A stretch of 64,000 bases of DNA, taken from assembly GCA_029210585.1 (NCBI GenBank), contig JARGFP010000013.1, positions 1-64,000 on the forward strand. Reading direction: 5' to 3'. Positions 52,666-64,000 of the stretch are shown one piece after another. How positions within the stretch are numbered: position 1 is the stretch's first letter; each line of letters begins with the position of its first letter. Position numbers and translations under genes: made by a program. The stretch is from Bacteroidales bacterium (GTDB taxonomy: Bacteria > Bacteroidota > Bacteroidia > Bacteroidales > GCA-2748055). The notes below the pieces were generated by a model. That model did no database searches and was not told the DNA's origin. It saw nothing but the letters and a program-made list of their open reading frames with translations.

Positions 52666-53565
52666 ATGAAACCTACTTTGTTAGTCCTGGCAGCAGGAAT
52701 GGGAAGCCGTTATGGTGGACAGAAACAGACCGATGCATTCGGACCCTCCGGGGAAACGATTACCGATTATTCCATCTACGACGGGCTGAATGCCGGTTTC
52801 GGGAAGGTGGTATTTGTGATTGCCCCCAGGATGGAGGAGGAATTCAAGAATGACTATATCAAACGGTTCCCGTCCGACCTGCAGGTGGAATATGTAATCC
52901 AGGATGTGAAGAATGTGCCGGAAGGTTTCAGCGTACCGGAATCGCGTGTCAAACCATGGGGTACGGCACATGCTGTTCTGATGGCCAGGGATGTGATCAG
53001 GGAGCCTTTTGCCGTGATCAATGCCGATGACTTTTATGGCAGGGAATCCTACCGGATCATGCACGATTTCCTGGTGCAGGCCCGGCCGGGGGAATACAGC
53101 CTCATCGGGTTCACGCTTTCCAAAACGGTTTCAGAACACGGCTCCGTGGCCCGGGGGGTATGCGAAACCGATGAAAATGAATTTCTCACCCAGATTGTGG
53201 AACGGACAAAAATATTCAGCAAAGAAGGGAAGATATGGTACGAAGACGAGGACGGCAGCATCCACGATCTTTCACCGGAGGTAAAGGTTTCCATGAATTT
53301 GTTCGGATTCACGCCGGATATTTTTGAACACCTCGACAAACAATTCCGCGCATATATCGAAAAAAACATCAACAGTGCCAAGGCTGAATTTTTCATTCCA
53401 TATGTTGCAGATAACCTGATCCGCAACAATGAAGCATCCTTCCAGGTGCTCGGCACTCCCGAATCCTGGTTTGGAGTTACGTACCAGGACGACAGGCCGC
53501 ATGTGCTCAATATGATCAGCAGGCTCGTTGAAGTGGGAGTCTACCCGACACCTTTGTGGAAATAA
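52666..53565 (+). CDS. sugar-phosphate nucleotidyltransferase
   Basis: 299 residues of the NTP_transferase fold. Signature TLLVLAAGMGSRYGGQKQTDAFGPSGETITDYSIYD (GxGxR and Lys), AVINADDFYG (metal-binding Asp), and AHAVLMARD. It transfers a nucleotide to a sugar-1-phosphate in the cytoplasm. The start is ATG 52666 (MKPTLLVLAAG), since the longer frame begins at the promoter. Its TAA overlaps the next gene's ATG by one base (TAATG), and that gene is a sugar kinase, so the pair probably converts a free sugar to an activated one. Confidence 0.9.
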   Translation: MKPTLLVLAAGMGSRYGGQKQTDAFGPSGETITDYSIYDGLNAGFGKVVFVIAPRMEEEFKNDYIKRFPSDLQVEYVIQDVKNVPEGFSVPESRVKPWGTAHAVLMARDVIREPFAVINADDFYGRESYRIMHDFLVQARPGEYSLIGFTLSKTVSEHGSVARGVCETDENEFLTQIVERTKIFSKEGKIWYEDEDGSIHDLSPEVKVSMNLFGFTPDIFEHLDKQFRAYIEKNINSAKAEFFIPYVADNLIRNNEASFQVLGTPESWFGVTYQDDRPHVLNMISRLVEVGVYPTPLWK

Positions 53566-54674
53566 TGATGGAACAGCTGATAGAAGAGTTATTGAAATCC
53601 TATGGACTTGACCCTGCCACGATGGAGGTCAGGCCTATGGGACAGGGACATATTCACGATACCTACCTCGTTGAACACAGGGACGACCCGGGTCCGCCGC
53701 TGATGCTGCAGAAGATGAACAATTACGTGTTCAGGGATATCCCGGTGCTGATGCGCAATATGGAACTGGTTTCCGAACATATCGCTTTCAAGAACAGGAG
53801 GGCGGGAAAGGACCCTGCCCGGAACGGCATCCTGCTGCTTGAGGCCGAAGGCGGGAAAAGTTATATCGGCAATGATGAATCCGGTTACTGGCGCATGTTC
53901 TGGTTCATTGAAGATCAGAAATCCTATGAGATCGCAGAGAATGAAAAAATCGCTTTTGAAGGCGGAAAGGCCATCGCGCATTTTCAGTCCATGCTTACCG
54001 ATCTTGATCCCTTAAAAATAGGCGATACCATCCCGGAGTTCCACCAACTGGATGCGCGCGTGCAGCAACTGAAGCAGGCCATCGAAAACGCCCCGGCAGA
54101 CAGGCTGGGAAAGGCGGGTCCCATGATTGGGCTGGCAGAAAAGCACCTTGCACCGGTCGCAGCGCTGTACGAGGCGTCCAGGGAGGGGGATGTGCCGGTG
54201 CGGATTACCCACAACGACACCAAGTTCAACAATATCCTGTTCGGACAAGACGATACGGTAACCTGCATGATCGACCTCGATACCGTGATGAAGGGGTATG
54301 CCTGGTTTGATTTTGCGGATGCACTCCGGACCTGCGCGAGCCGGGCCACCGAGGAGGAAACCGATATGCACAGGGTCGGTTTCAACATCGATATTTACCG
54401 GGCATTTGCGAAAGGCTATCTCTCTGAAGCACATGTGTTCCTTACCGCCGACGAAAAGGCATTGCTCCATGCTGCGCCGCTTGCGTTCACCTATATCCAG
54501 GCGATCCGGTTCCTGGCCGATTACCTGAATGGCGATGTCTATTATAAAACCAGCAGGGAGGACCAGAACCTGACCAGGACCGAAAACCAGTTCACGCTCA
54601 TGCGCAGCATCCTCGACCAGCAGGAGGAGATGAAAAAGATCATCGCCGAATTGTCGGCGGAACTGCAGTGTTAG
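53565..54674 (+). CDS. aminoglycoside-phosphotransferase-fold sugar kinase (NahK-like)
   Basis: About 369 residues of the APH/choline-kinase fold. Brenner motif ITHNDTKFNNILF (His, Asp, Asn) and DFG-like CMIDLDTVMKGYAWFDFADALR. It begins MMEQLIEELLKSYGLDPATMEVRPMGQGHIHDTYLVE. In sequence style and gene order it resembles N-acetylhexosamine 1-kinase (NahK), which works with a sugar-1-P nucleotidyltransferase. The substrate may be N-acetylhexosamine or galactose-type; this is inference. Its start overlaps the preceding stop and a secreted GH2 follows. Confidence 0.8.
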   Translation: MMEQLIEELLKSYGLDPATMEVRPMGQGHIHDTYLVEHRDDPGPPLMLQKMNNYVFRDIPVLMRNMELVSEHIAFKNRRAGKDPARNGILLLEAEGGKSYIGNDESGYWRMFWFIEDQKSYEIAENEKIAFEGGKAIAHFQSMLTDLDPLKIGDTIPEFHQLDARVQQLKQAIENAPADRLGKAGPMIGLAEKHLAPVAALYEASREGDVPVRITHNDTKFNNILFGQDDTVTCMIDLDTVMKGYAWFDFADALRTCASRATEEETDMHRVGFNIDIYRAFAKGYLSEAHVFLTADEKALLHAAPLAFTYIQAIRFLADYLNGDVYYKTSREDQNLTRTENQFTLMRSILDQQEEMKKIIAELSAELQC

Positions 54675-54701
54675 CAGTTCCCTGAAGAGCTGCCTGATAG
54701 T

Positions 54702-57941
<3,240 letters not shown>

Positions 57942-57957
57942 AACCCTTTGTCAGCAA

Positions 57958-58887
57958 ATGAATCCTGAGAAACTGAAAAATACCTTGCTTGCCATTGCGG
58001 CCTGCCTGTTGTGGTCCTCGGCATTCGTGGGGATCAAGATCGGGCTGCCCTATACCACGCCATTGCAATTTGCCGGGACCAGGTTTTTTATCTCCGGGTT
58101 GCTGGTATTGCCGGTCGCCATTTATTACAATCCCCGGTTCGTGCAGATCTTCATGACAAATTACCGGTTCATCCTGTTCCTCGGCTTGCTGCAAACGTTC
58201 CTGCAATACGCGCTTTTTTACACGGGGATCGATAAAGTACCCGGATCGGTGGGAGCCATCGTGATTGGCTCGGGACCGCTGTTCATTGCCATCGTGGCCC
58301 ATTTTTTTGTCCCGGGAGATACGATGAACCTCAAAAAAGCAGGGATCATCCTGTTCGGATTCTCCGGGATCATCCTGGTGAGTCTTGGCAGGAATGAAGG
58401 GATTGACAATGCAGTGCGGCTTGCAGGAATCCTGATCCTGGTGGGGAACAATATCATTTCAGGATTCTCAAATGTTATTATTGCCCTGGAGAAGAAAAAG
58501 ATTCCTCCGCTGGTATTGAGTTCAATATCGATGATTTTCGGCGGACTGTTACTGTTCCTGTTTTCCATCCCGGTGGAAGGGCTGGATCTTTCACCCAAGC
58601 CATTGCCCTATTACCTCTCGCTGGGCTGGCTCAGTATACTGTCTGCGCTGGCCATATCCATCTGGGTGATCCTGCTGAAAAAGCCGGATGTGAAGGTTTC
58701 TGACCTGAACATGTGGAAATTCCTGATCCCCGTATCCGGCGCCATCCTGGCATGGACCATTCTGCCCGGTGAATCCCCCGACCTGTTGTCGGTCCTTGGC
58801 ATGGTCATCACAGCCATCACATTGATTATTATCAGCAGGAACCAGTTAATTGCCGGTGCAAATGGGTATGGGAAACGTGCGAAATGA
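57958..58887 (+). CDS. EamA/DMT-family transporter
   Basis: 309 residues with ten hydrophobic helices and two EamA repeats: N-terminal LLAIAACLLWSSAFVGIKIGLPYTTPLQFAGTRFFISG and a second half with LGWLSILSALAISIWVILLKKPDVKVSDLNMWKFLIPV. Drug/metabolite transporters export or take up small molecules; substrate unknown. The start ATG is 16 bases after the GH2 stop, so it belongs to the same run. Confidence 0.88.
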   Translation: MNPEKLKNTLLAIAACLLWSSAFVGIKIGLPYTTPLQFAGTRFFISGLLVLPVAIYYNPRFVQIFMTNYRFILFLGLLQTFLQYALFYTGIDKVPGSVGAIVIGSGPLFIAIVAHFFVPGDTMNLKKAGIILFGFSGIILVSLGRNEGIDNAVRLAGILILVGNNIISGFSNVIIALEKKKIPPLVLSSISMIFGGLLLFLFSIPVEGLDLSPKPLPYYLSLGWLSILSALAISIWVILLKKPDVKVSDLNMWKFLIPVSGAILAWTILPGESPDLLSVLGMVITAITLIIISRNQLIAGANGYGKRAK

Positions 58888-58920
58888 TTAGTTTAGCAGT
58901 TCAAAAACGATTGCCCCGCT

Positions 58921-60975
58921 GTGGAATATAGAAGAAGCATATTTCTTTTTGTCCTGACCATGTGCATGTCTCTGAACCAGGCTGTCGGGCAGCCTGTTGC
59001 CAGGGAGGGAGTACTGGATTTGCGCGGCTATGATCTGCGGGAACAGGGACCCCTGGATGTGCAGGGAGAATGGCGTTTTTTCTGGAGGGAGCTGATCGAT
59101 CCCGTTGGTCATGCAGATACTTCGGGGATCCTGGTGCATGTACCGGCGGCATGGAAGCAGATGAAAGACCAGGTTCCGGGAATCTCCGCCAAAGGATTTG
59201 CTTCCTATCAGCTGGAGATACTGGTTCCACCCGGACTTGAGAACCTGGCTTTCCGTTTTACCGAAGTATTTTCTGGGTCGGGCTACTATATCAACGGACG
59301 GAACATCGGCTTCAACGGGCTTCCCGGCACCAATAAATACCAGGCAGTATTTGGCTACGCGCCAACAATGCACGTGGTCCCTGTGAGGGATACGGTCCTC
59401 GACCTGGTGGTGCACGTCTCCAATTTTGAGCACCGTTCCGGCGGACTCAGGGGAAGTGTAGAGATCGGGACTCCCATGCAGATCTTGTCGGCCAGTTCCG
59501 GGAGGCAATACAGGGATTACTTCCTGCTTGGGGCATTCCTGGTCATCGGCATCTATTTTATGGGATTGTACCTGATGGGTGCGCGGTTGTATATTCTTTT
59601 CTTTTCCCTGATCGGCCTGGTGATGTCTTTCCGGATCCTGATCCTCAGTGACGGTTCATTGGAAGCAGGTGACTGGATCTCCGGGATCAGCAGACTCAGG
59701 ATGGAATACCTGAGTTTTGATTTCCTGGTCCCGCTGTTCGTGATGATGGTTCGCTTTCTTTTTCCAAATGATTTCCCCACCAGGTTATTCAGGATCATCA
59801 TCTGGGTGTGTGCCCTGATGATCGTGCTGGTGATTGTCGCTCCTGTAAGCCTCTTTTCCCAGGTTTTCAGTTATTATATGGTGTTTGTGGTGATTACGGC
59901 CGGCGTGCTTCTTTATGTTCTGGCAGTTGCCTGGTTACGGGGGAGAACCTATGCACCGGCATTTGTTGTCGGCATCAGCATTGCGGCCATCGGGGCGGTA
60001 ATTGATATGCTGAATGTTGCGGACATCACCGAGACGGGACTGATCTCACATGTTACGATGTTTCTTTTTCTGCTGATCTATGCATTTGTATTTTCAGAAA
60101 AAAACAACGAAGAGGCGAAACGCAACAAACTCATTTCCGACGAGCTCATGCATCGCCACCAGGAGCTGGAAAGCAAGGCGGAAACGGATGAAAGGCAACT
60201 CCGGGAACGCGTGGAAGCGCTGCGCTCATGCAGGGAAGATCTCCGGAAAAGCAGGGAAGCCCTGGAAACGGGCATCGATTTGCGCAATAAGTTTTTCACG
60301 GTGCTTGGACATGATATCAAGGCGCCCGTTGGATATATGAAGCAGGTGGTCGATATGATGCTCAGCGGCGATGTCGAAGCATCAGAGCAGGAGGAGTTGC
60401 TGAAACTCGTATCCAACAGTTCACATGCTACCCTGAACCTGTTGGATAACCTGATTTTCTGGGGACGTACACAGTCAGGTGAGCTGAAAAGTATGGCTGT
60501 GCAGTTCCCGCTGGACAAGATCCTCAGCGAGACCACGGAATTGTTCGACCTGCCTTTGAAGGACAAACAGATCACGCTGGTAAAGGAGATTCCGGACGAA
60601 CTCAGGCTGTATGCAGACAAGGAGCAGGCGAAGCTGGTTCTCCGTAACCTGTTGTCCAACGCGATCAAGTTCACCAGGACCGGTGGCAGGATCCTGATCC
60701 GGGGCATTGCGGACCAGGCGGGCAACCAGACATGGATCGAGATCGAGGACAACGGGGTGGGGATTCCTCCCGGGGAACTGAAGGAACTCCTGTCCTCCCA
60801 GGAGATCAACTCCACGGAAGGCACCAGGAAGGAAAAGGGTACCGGCATCGGGCTGAAATTGTGCAGGGAGCTGACAGCGTTGAACCACGGGACGCTGGAG
60901 ATTCAAAGTGAAGCCGGTAAAGGCGCACTGTTCCGTATAGTGCTTCCGATGCACCCGCCGCCACACCTGCCCTGA
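58921..60975 (+). CDS. 7TMR-DISM sensor histidine kinase
   Basis: 684 residues. A signal peptide is followed by an extracellular 7TMR-DISM ligand-binding domain (GEWRFFWRELID, VHVPAAWK, GLNLAFRFTEVFSGSGYYINGR, VHVSNFEHRSGG). Then come seven membrane helices (YFLLGAFLVIGIYFMGLYLMG and on), a coiled coil, the H box FFTVLGHDIKAPVGYMKQVVDMM and an HATPase with LRNLLSNAIKFTRTGG, IEDNGVGIPPGELKEL and GTGIGLKLCREL. It starts at GTG 58921; no ATG precedes within the open frame. It senses an extracellular carbohydrate or similar signal. No response regulator is adjacent. Confidence 0.93.
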   Translation: MEYRRSIFLFVLTMCMSLNQAVGQPVAREGVLDLRGYDLREQGPLDVQGEWRFFWRELIDPVGHADTSGILVHVPAAWKQMKDQVPGISAKGFASYQLEILVPPGLENLAFRFTEVFSGSGYYINGRNIGFNGLPGTNKYQAVFGYAPTMHVVPVRDTVLDLVVHVSNFEHRSGGLRGSVEIGTPMQILSASSGRQYRDYFLLGAFLVIGIYFMGLYLMGARLYILFFSLIGLVMSFRILILSDGSLEAGDWISGISRLRMEYLSFDFLVPLFVMMVRFLFPNDFPTRLFRIIIWVCALMIVLVIVAPVSLFSQVFSYYMVFVVITAGVLLYVLAVAWLRGRTYAPAFVVGISIAAIGAVIDMLNVADITETGLISHVTMFLFLLIYAFVFSEKNNEEAKRNKLISDELMHRHQELESKAETDERQLRERVEALRSCREDLRKSREALETGIDLRNKFFTVLGHDIKAPVGYMKQVVDMMLSGDVEASEQEELLKLVSNSSHATLNLLDNLIFWGRTQSGELKSMAVQFPLDKILSETTELFDLPLKDKQITLVKEIPDELRLYADKEQAKLVLRNLLSNAIKFTRTGGRILIRGIADQAGNQTWIEIEDNGVGIPPGELKELLSSQEINSTEGTRKEKGTGIGLKLCRELTALNHGTLEIQSEAGKGALFRIVLPMHPPPHLP

Positions 60976-61072
60976 GCAACATTCATCTAACTGCACGGTG
61001 ATCATGCCGGGAAGACCCGGCAATGCGCCTGCTGCACGGATCCTGAGCATTGGTCACATCATCACAGCACCG

Positions 61073-61387
61073 TTATGCGTTCCATTCCAGGTTCCCGGTT
61101 TTTTTCTCCAGCACCTTGCCTGCCTTAATGGTCCTGCGTTCGATCGTATTCTCCTCCATGTCGAGGCGGTCCACCACCAGGGTGTATTCGGGAATATCGG
61201 CCGATTTTTCCGTGATGATGCTGATCACGCTGTCGGGATCATCAATACTGATGGTGGCAGAATACTGTGCTGCCTCCCGGTCCCTGAATATATGATCGGT
61301 GTGGTGTTCCATCCGCAGGGTATAATGAATGTCACGTTGCAGTTCCGGGGAGAGTGTTTCGATGGTTTTTACCGTGAGGACTTTCAT
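61073..61387 (-). CDS. hypothetical protein, 104 residues
   Basis: Small soluble protein beginning MKVLTVKTIETLSPELQRDIHYTLRM. It has no signal, no membrane segment and no known motif. The central part (YSATISIDDPDSVISIITEKSADIPEYTLVVDRLDMEENTIERRTIKAG) alternates strand and acidic loops. It starts 14 bases after the second GH2 gene on the same strand, so it is probably co-transcribed, but I do not recognise a family. Met at 61393 (MHMKV) is the alternative start. Confidence 0.55.
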   Translation of the reverse strand: MKVLTVKTIETLSPELQRDIHYTLRMEHHTDHIFRDREAAQYSATISIDDPDSVISIITEKSADIPEYTLVVDRLDMEENTIERRTIKAGKVLEKKTGNLEWNA

Positions 61388-61401
61388 GTGCATATGGTTT
61401 T

Positions 61402-63834
61402 TTATTCCTGTTCGGGTGATACGGATGATACAGTTACCTCGGCAGATTTCAGGCCGTCGGATTTTGCCCTGATGATCAGGTCTCCGGGCTCCATGGCCGA
61501 CTGGATGATCAGGAGGTGCCTGCCGTTGCGCACCCCTTTTGCTGTAGCACGATGGGATGTATGGTCGTTGGGATCCCCGTTGTCGATCACCCTGATCTTT
61601 CCCGGACCGCTCAGCTGGTAGCTGATGGTGTTGCTGGCGGAGGGGGAGGTGATGCCGTCTTCGTCGGTGACACGGGTTTCGATGTGGACCACATCCTGTC
61701 CGTCGGCGATCATCTCTGTCCTGTCCGGTTCCATCAGGATCATGTACGGAGGTCCGGCCGTGACCAGTGAATCCATTACATACAGTACCGATCCGTCTGC
61801 ATCCCGGTAAGTGGCCCTGGCAGTGATGGCGCCCGGTTTGAATGCCACCCGTGTTTTGATGACCCCGTCTTCGAAGTTTTTCCGCGCAAACAGGTCCAGG
61901 AGCGAGTCGTTGAGGGTCAGTTCCACTTCAGGACAATTGCTGTACACCACCACCTGCAAATCCCTGCCTTGCTCGTTGAAGTTCCAGTGACGCACCACCG
62001 GGGCGCCTGCCCACGGGATCTGCCAGCTGGTGCTGTTGTTCAGCGAGTCCACCAGTTCCCGGTCCACCACGGCGATTTTCACCATGGGTGTTTCCGAATA
62101 AATACTTTGGGTGTAATACGCATAAGGTTTCACTTCACCGTTGGTTTTCAGCAGTCCGTTGTAGAAGGACCTGTTGGGCCAGGATGCCGATTCTCCGAAA
62201 TAGTCGATGCCTGCCCAGATGAATTGTCCGACTACGAAAGTGTCCATTTTCATCCAGGAATTGTCAAGGTAGCTGATCTCTCCGTAGTCCGGCATGCGGC
62301 GCTCGCTGTACGCTTTTGTTTCCGAAGCCAGCCAGATCAGGTCGGGGTATTGTTCATGCCAGGAGGCAAAGGAATCCGTCCTGTAATTGTAGCTCACCAG
62401 GGGTTCCACGTGGATGTAGCCGGAGGGGAGTTCGTGGCCGCGCTTTGGTGAAGCAGGGTGCAGTCCACAGGTGATCATCCTGCTGCTGTCGACGGACCGT
62501 GTAAGGGCCGCGAGCGTTTTGTACCATTCCACGCCAGCTTCCGGGGCCTCCAGCTGTTCAATGGTTTCGTTCCCCATGCTCCATGCGATGACCGAAGGAT
62601 GGTTGAAATCACGCCTGATGAAATAGGCAAGGTCTTCCTTCCAGGTGTTTTTGAAATCAAACGGACTGGCAGGTTTGTCACGCTGTTGCTCCCACTTGTC
62701 GTACATTTCCCCGATGACCAGGAATCCCATGCGGTCACACAGGTCCAGCAATCCGGAAGAATGCGGATTGTGGGACAATCGCAGGGCATTCACACCCAGT
62801 AGTTTTAGCTTTTTGAGCCGGTATTCCCATGTGGCATCCGGAACCGCTGCGCCAAGCGCACCGCCATCGTGGTGCAGGCAGACCCCTTTGAGCCAGACTT
62901 TTTTACCATTCAGGATAAAACCCGAATCGGGGGAGAAGGCGATATCGCGGATGCCGAATTTCGTTGCAACCTGGTCGGTAACCGTTTTCCTGTTCACCAG
63001 GTAGGTGTTCAGCTCATATTGTGCGGGATCTTTATCGGACCACAGCTGCGGATCGGAAACCAGGTGTTCCGCTCGCACGGTCGACCGGCTGTTTTCCTTT
63101 GCATTTGCCGTGGTGATGGTGCTGCTGACCAGGTTGCCGGAGGGCGTCACCAGGTCAGAACGGATACTGTACCGCCTGGAACGGTTTTCGCTGTTCATCA
63201 CATCGGTTTCTGCGATTACATAGCGGTTGCCGTCACGCACTTCTGTTGTGATGCGGGTGTTGTGGACAGGGAAGTGCAGGTTTTCGGTGGCGACCAGCCT
63301 TACGTGCCTGTAGATTCCTGCACCTGAATACCACCGGTCGGCAGGCATGCTCGAACAGTCGGTCCTGACGGCGACAACGTTGATGGTATCTTTCCTTACG
63401 AACGGGGTGATGTCGAAGTGAAACCCGATATAACCGTATTTGTGTTCACCGAGGTTGTTGCCGTTGACCCATACATCTGCGTTCATATACACGCCTTCGA
63501 ATACCAGGTAGAACTTTTCCTTTTCGTCGTATGCGCCAATGTACAGGTCTTTCCGGTACCAGGCCACCCCACCCGGGTAGAAGCCTCCTGCCGTTCCCGA
63601 GGGATTGTCCCTGCTGACCTCCCGGGTGATCATCCAGTCGTGCGGCAGGGAGACGAATTCCCATTCGGAGTCGTCATATTGCACCGTGCTGTATGCGGGA
63701 TCATCTCCCTGCATGAATTTCCAGTTCAGGTCGATGCGTTCATCCACACGGTCGGCTGTATCATCCTTTCGCGTGATCAGCAGAGCCGATCCGGCGACAA
63801 GTATGAGCAGCAATATCCAGTGAAATGGCTTCAT
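61402..63834 (-). CDS. GH2 glycoside hydrolase with C-terminal Big-like domain
   Basis: 810 residues, exported via an N-terminal signal (HWILLLILVAGSALLI). Sugar-binding domain (LNWKFMQGDDPAYSTVQYDDSEWEFVSLPHDW, TAGGFYPGGVAWYRKDLYI), Ig-like domain, TIM barrel with KGVCLHHDGGALGAAVP, the acid/base Glu in VIAWSMGNETIEQ (about 423) and the nucleophile Glu in LIWLASETKAYSERRMPD (about 505). After the barrel a DUF4982-like domain and an invasin/Big-like domain (MILMEPDRTEMIADGQDVVHIETRVTDEDGI) follow. It acts on beta-galactosides or related glycosides in polysaccharides; specificity cannot be fixed. It lies after a HTH gene (63847) on the same strand. Confidence 0.93.
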   Translation of the reverse strand: MKPFHWILLLILVAGSALLITRKDDTADRVDERIDLNWKFMQGDDPAYSTVQYDDSEWEFVSLPHDWMITREVSRDNPSGTAGGFYPGGVAWYRKDLYIGAYDEKEKFYLVFEGVYMNADVWVNGNNLGEHKYGYIGFHFDITPFVRKDTINVVAVRTDCSSMPADRWYSGAGIYRHVRLVATENLHFPVHNTRITTEVRDGNRYVIAETDVMNSENRSRRYSIRSDLVTPSGNLVSSTITTANAKENSRSTVRAEHLVSDPQLWSDKDPAQYELNTYLVNRKTVTDQVATKFGIRDIAFSPDSGFILNGKKVWLKGVCLHHDGGALGAAVPDATWEYRLKKLKLLGVNALRLSHNPHSSGLLDLCDRMGFLVIGEMYDKWEQQRDKPASPFDFKNTWKEDLAYFIRRDFNHPSVIAWSMGNETIEQLEAPEAGVEWYKTLAALTRSVDSSRMITCGLHPASPKRGHELPSGYIHVEPLVSYNYRTDSFASWHEQYPDLIWLASETKAYSERRMPDYGEISYLDNSWMKMDTFVVGQFIWAGIDYFGESASWPNRSFYNGLLKTNGEVKPYAYYTQSIYSETPMVKIAVVDRELVDSLNNSTSWQIPWAGAPVVRHWNFNEQGRDLQVVVYSNCPEVELTLNDSLLDLFARKNFEDGVIKTRVAFKPGAITARATYRDADGSVLYVMDSLVTAGPPYMILMEPDRTEMIADGQDVVHIETRVTDEDGITSPSASNTISYQLSGPGKIRVIDNGDPNDHTSHRATAKGVRNGRHLLIIQSAMEPGDLIIRAKSDGLKSAEVTVSSVSPEQE

Positions 63835-63846
63835 CGTTTGCCCGGT

Positions 63847-64000
63847 TTATTTTGATGTGATGATCGTTGCATATCGTTCCAGCAGTTTGTCAATAGCTTC
63901 GAGGTGCGCAGCCTTCAGTCTCCTGTTCACAGCCGGCTGGGAGATCTGCAGCTGTTCGCTGATCTCCATCTGGTTTTTTCCGGAAAGACTCAGGAAAAGG
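63847..64000 (-). CDS. HTH protein, C-terminal part (SatD-like), cut by window edge
   Basis: Minus-strand partial gene, stop at 63847-63849, open to the right edge. The visible end reads SGKNQMEISEQLQISQPAVN, then RRLKAAHLEAIDKLLERYAT. This is a helix-turn-helix (EISEQLQISQPAVNRRLKA) of the type at the C-terminus of SatD-family proteins. It stops 12 bases before the GH2 start and may regulate it. Only about 50 residues are seen, so the family call is uncertain. Confidence 0.55.
   Translation of the reverse strand, partial: LFLSLSGKNQMEISEQLQISQPAVNRRLKAAHLEAIDKLLERYATIITSK

Overview
The window is a chromosomal segment of a Bacteroidota bacterium, most likely a Bacteroidales/Marinilabiliales-type member. 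Evidence for this: gliding genes gldF-gldG with a DUF4340 partner, a type IX secretion sorting domain on a secreted protease, a GWxTD lipoprotein, a DUF3127 protein, SusCD-world style GH2 enzymes, and repeated matches to the Bacteroidota -7 promoter box TAnnTTTG instead of classical promoters. No rRNA, tRNA or CRISPR array was seen.

Layout. 1-0.9 kb: right end of an IS4-type transposase and an XRE regulator in AT-rich DNA. 0.9-12.2 kb: GC-richer core genes (Nudix, surE-lpxB, SpoIID-like, gldFG-DUF4340, dnaN, a DEDDh exonuclease, FAH hydrolase, MBL hydrolase). 12.2-19.5 kb: an AT-rich accessory island with two decayed transposases, a T9SS-exported M43 metalloprotease whose signal peptide lies in another frame, a lipoprotein, a tail-fibre-like surface protein with an in-frame amber stop, an ECF sigma factor with a TPR membrane partner, and a complete IS4-like element with 17-bp inverted repeats inserted 42 bp upstream of the sigma gene.

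19.5-38.2 kb: core and physiological genes (S37 and M14 peptidases, pyruvate kinase, endonuclease IV, tandem thioredoxins, DUF2461, hybrid histidine kinase, alanine:cation symporter, RlmD, DUF302, ABC-F, GWxTD lipoprotein, RlmB, Lrp). 38.5-39.8 kb: an AbiE-type toxin-antitoxin pair. 39.9-47.5 kb: MscS-type channel, then the most interesting locus: ECF sigma factor, a convergent TPR-CHAT protease whose two halves differ sharply in base composition, a 47-residue double-glycine leader peptide too short for ordinary gene calling, a TPR membrane protein resembling the partner of the first sigma factor, and a histidine kinase with a degenerate ATPase domain. 47.5-64 kb: DUF3127, FKBP isomerase, MnmD, a tyrosine recombinase lacking most catalytic residues, a Tat-exported Gfo/Idh/MocA oxidoreductase, a sugar-1-kinase/nucleotidyltransferase pair next to a secreted LacZ-type GH2, an EamA transporter, a 7TMR-DISM kinase, a second GH2, and the end of a HTH protein.

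How the genes work together: surE to lpxB and gldF to DUF4340 form compact plus-strand runs. The 52.7-58.9 kb run reads as extracellular galactoside cleavage followed by sugar phosphorylation and nucleotide-sugar formation. The two sigma/TPR pairs suggest membrane-controlled stress or surface regulons. The second one is linked to a CHAT protease and a possible peptide substrate or signal.
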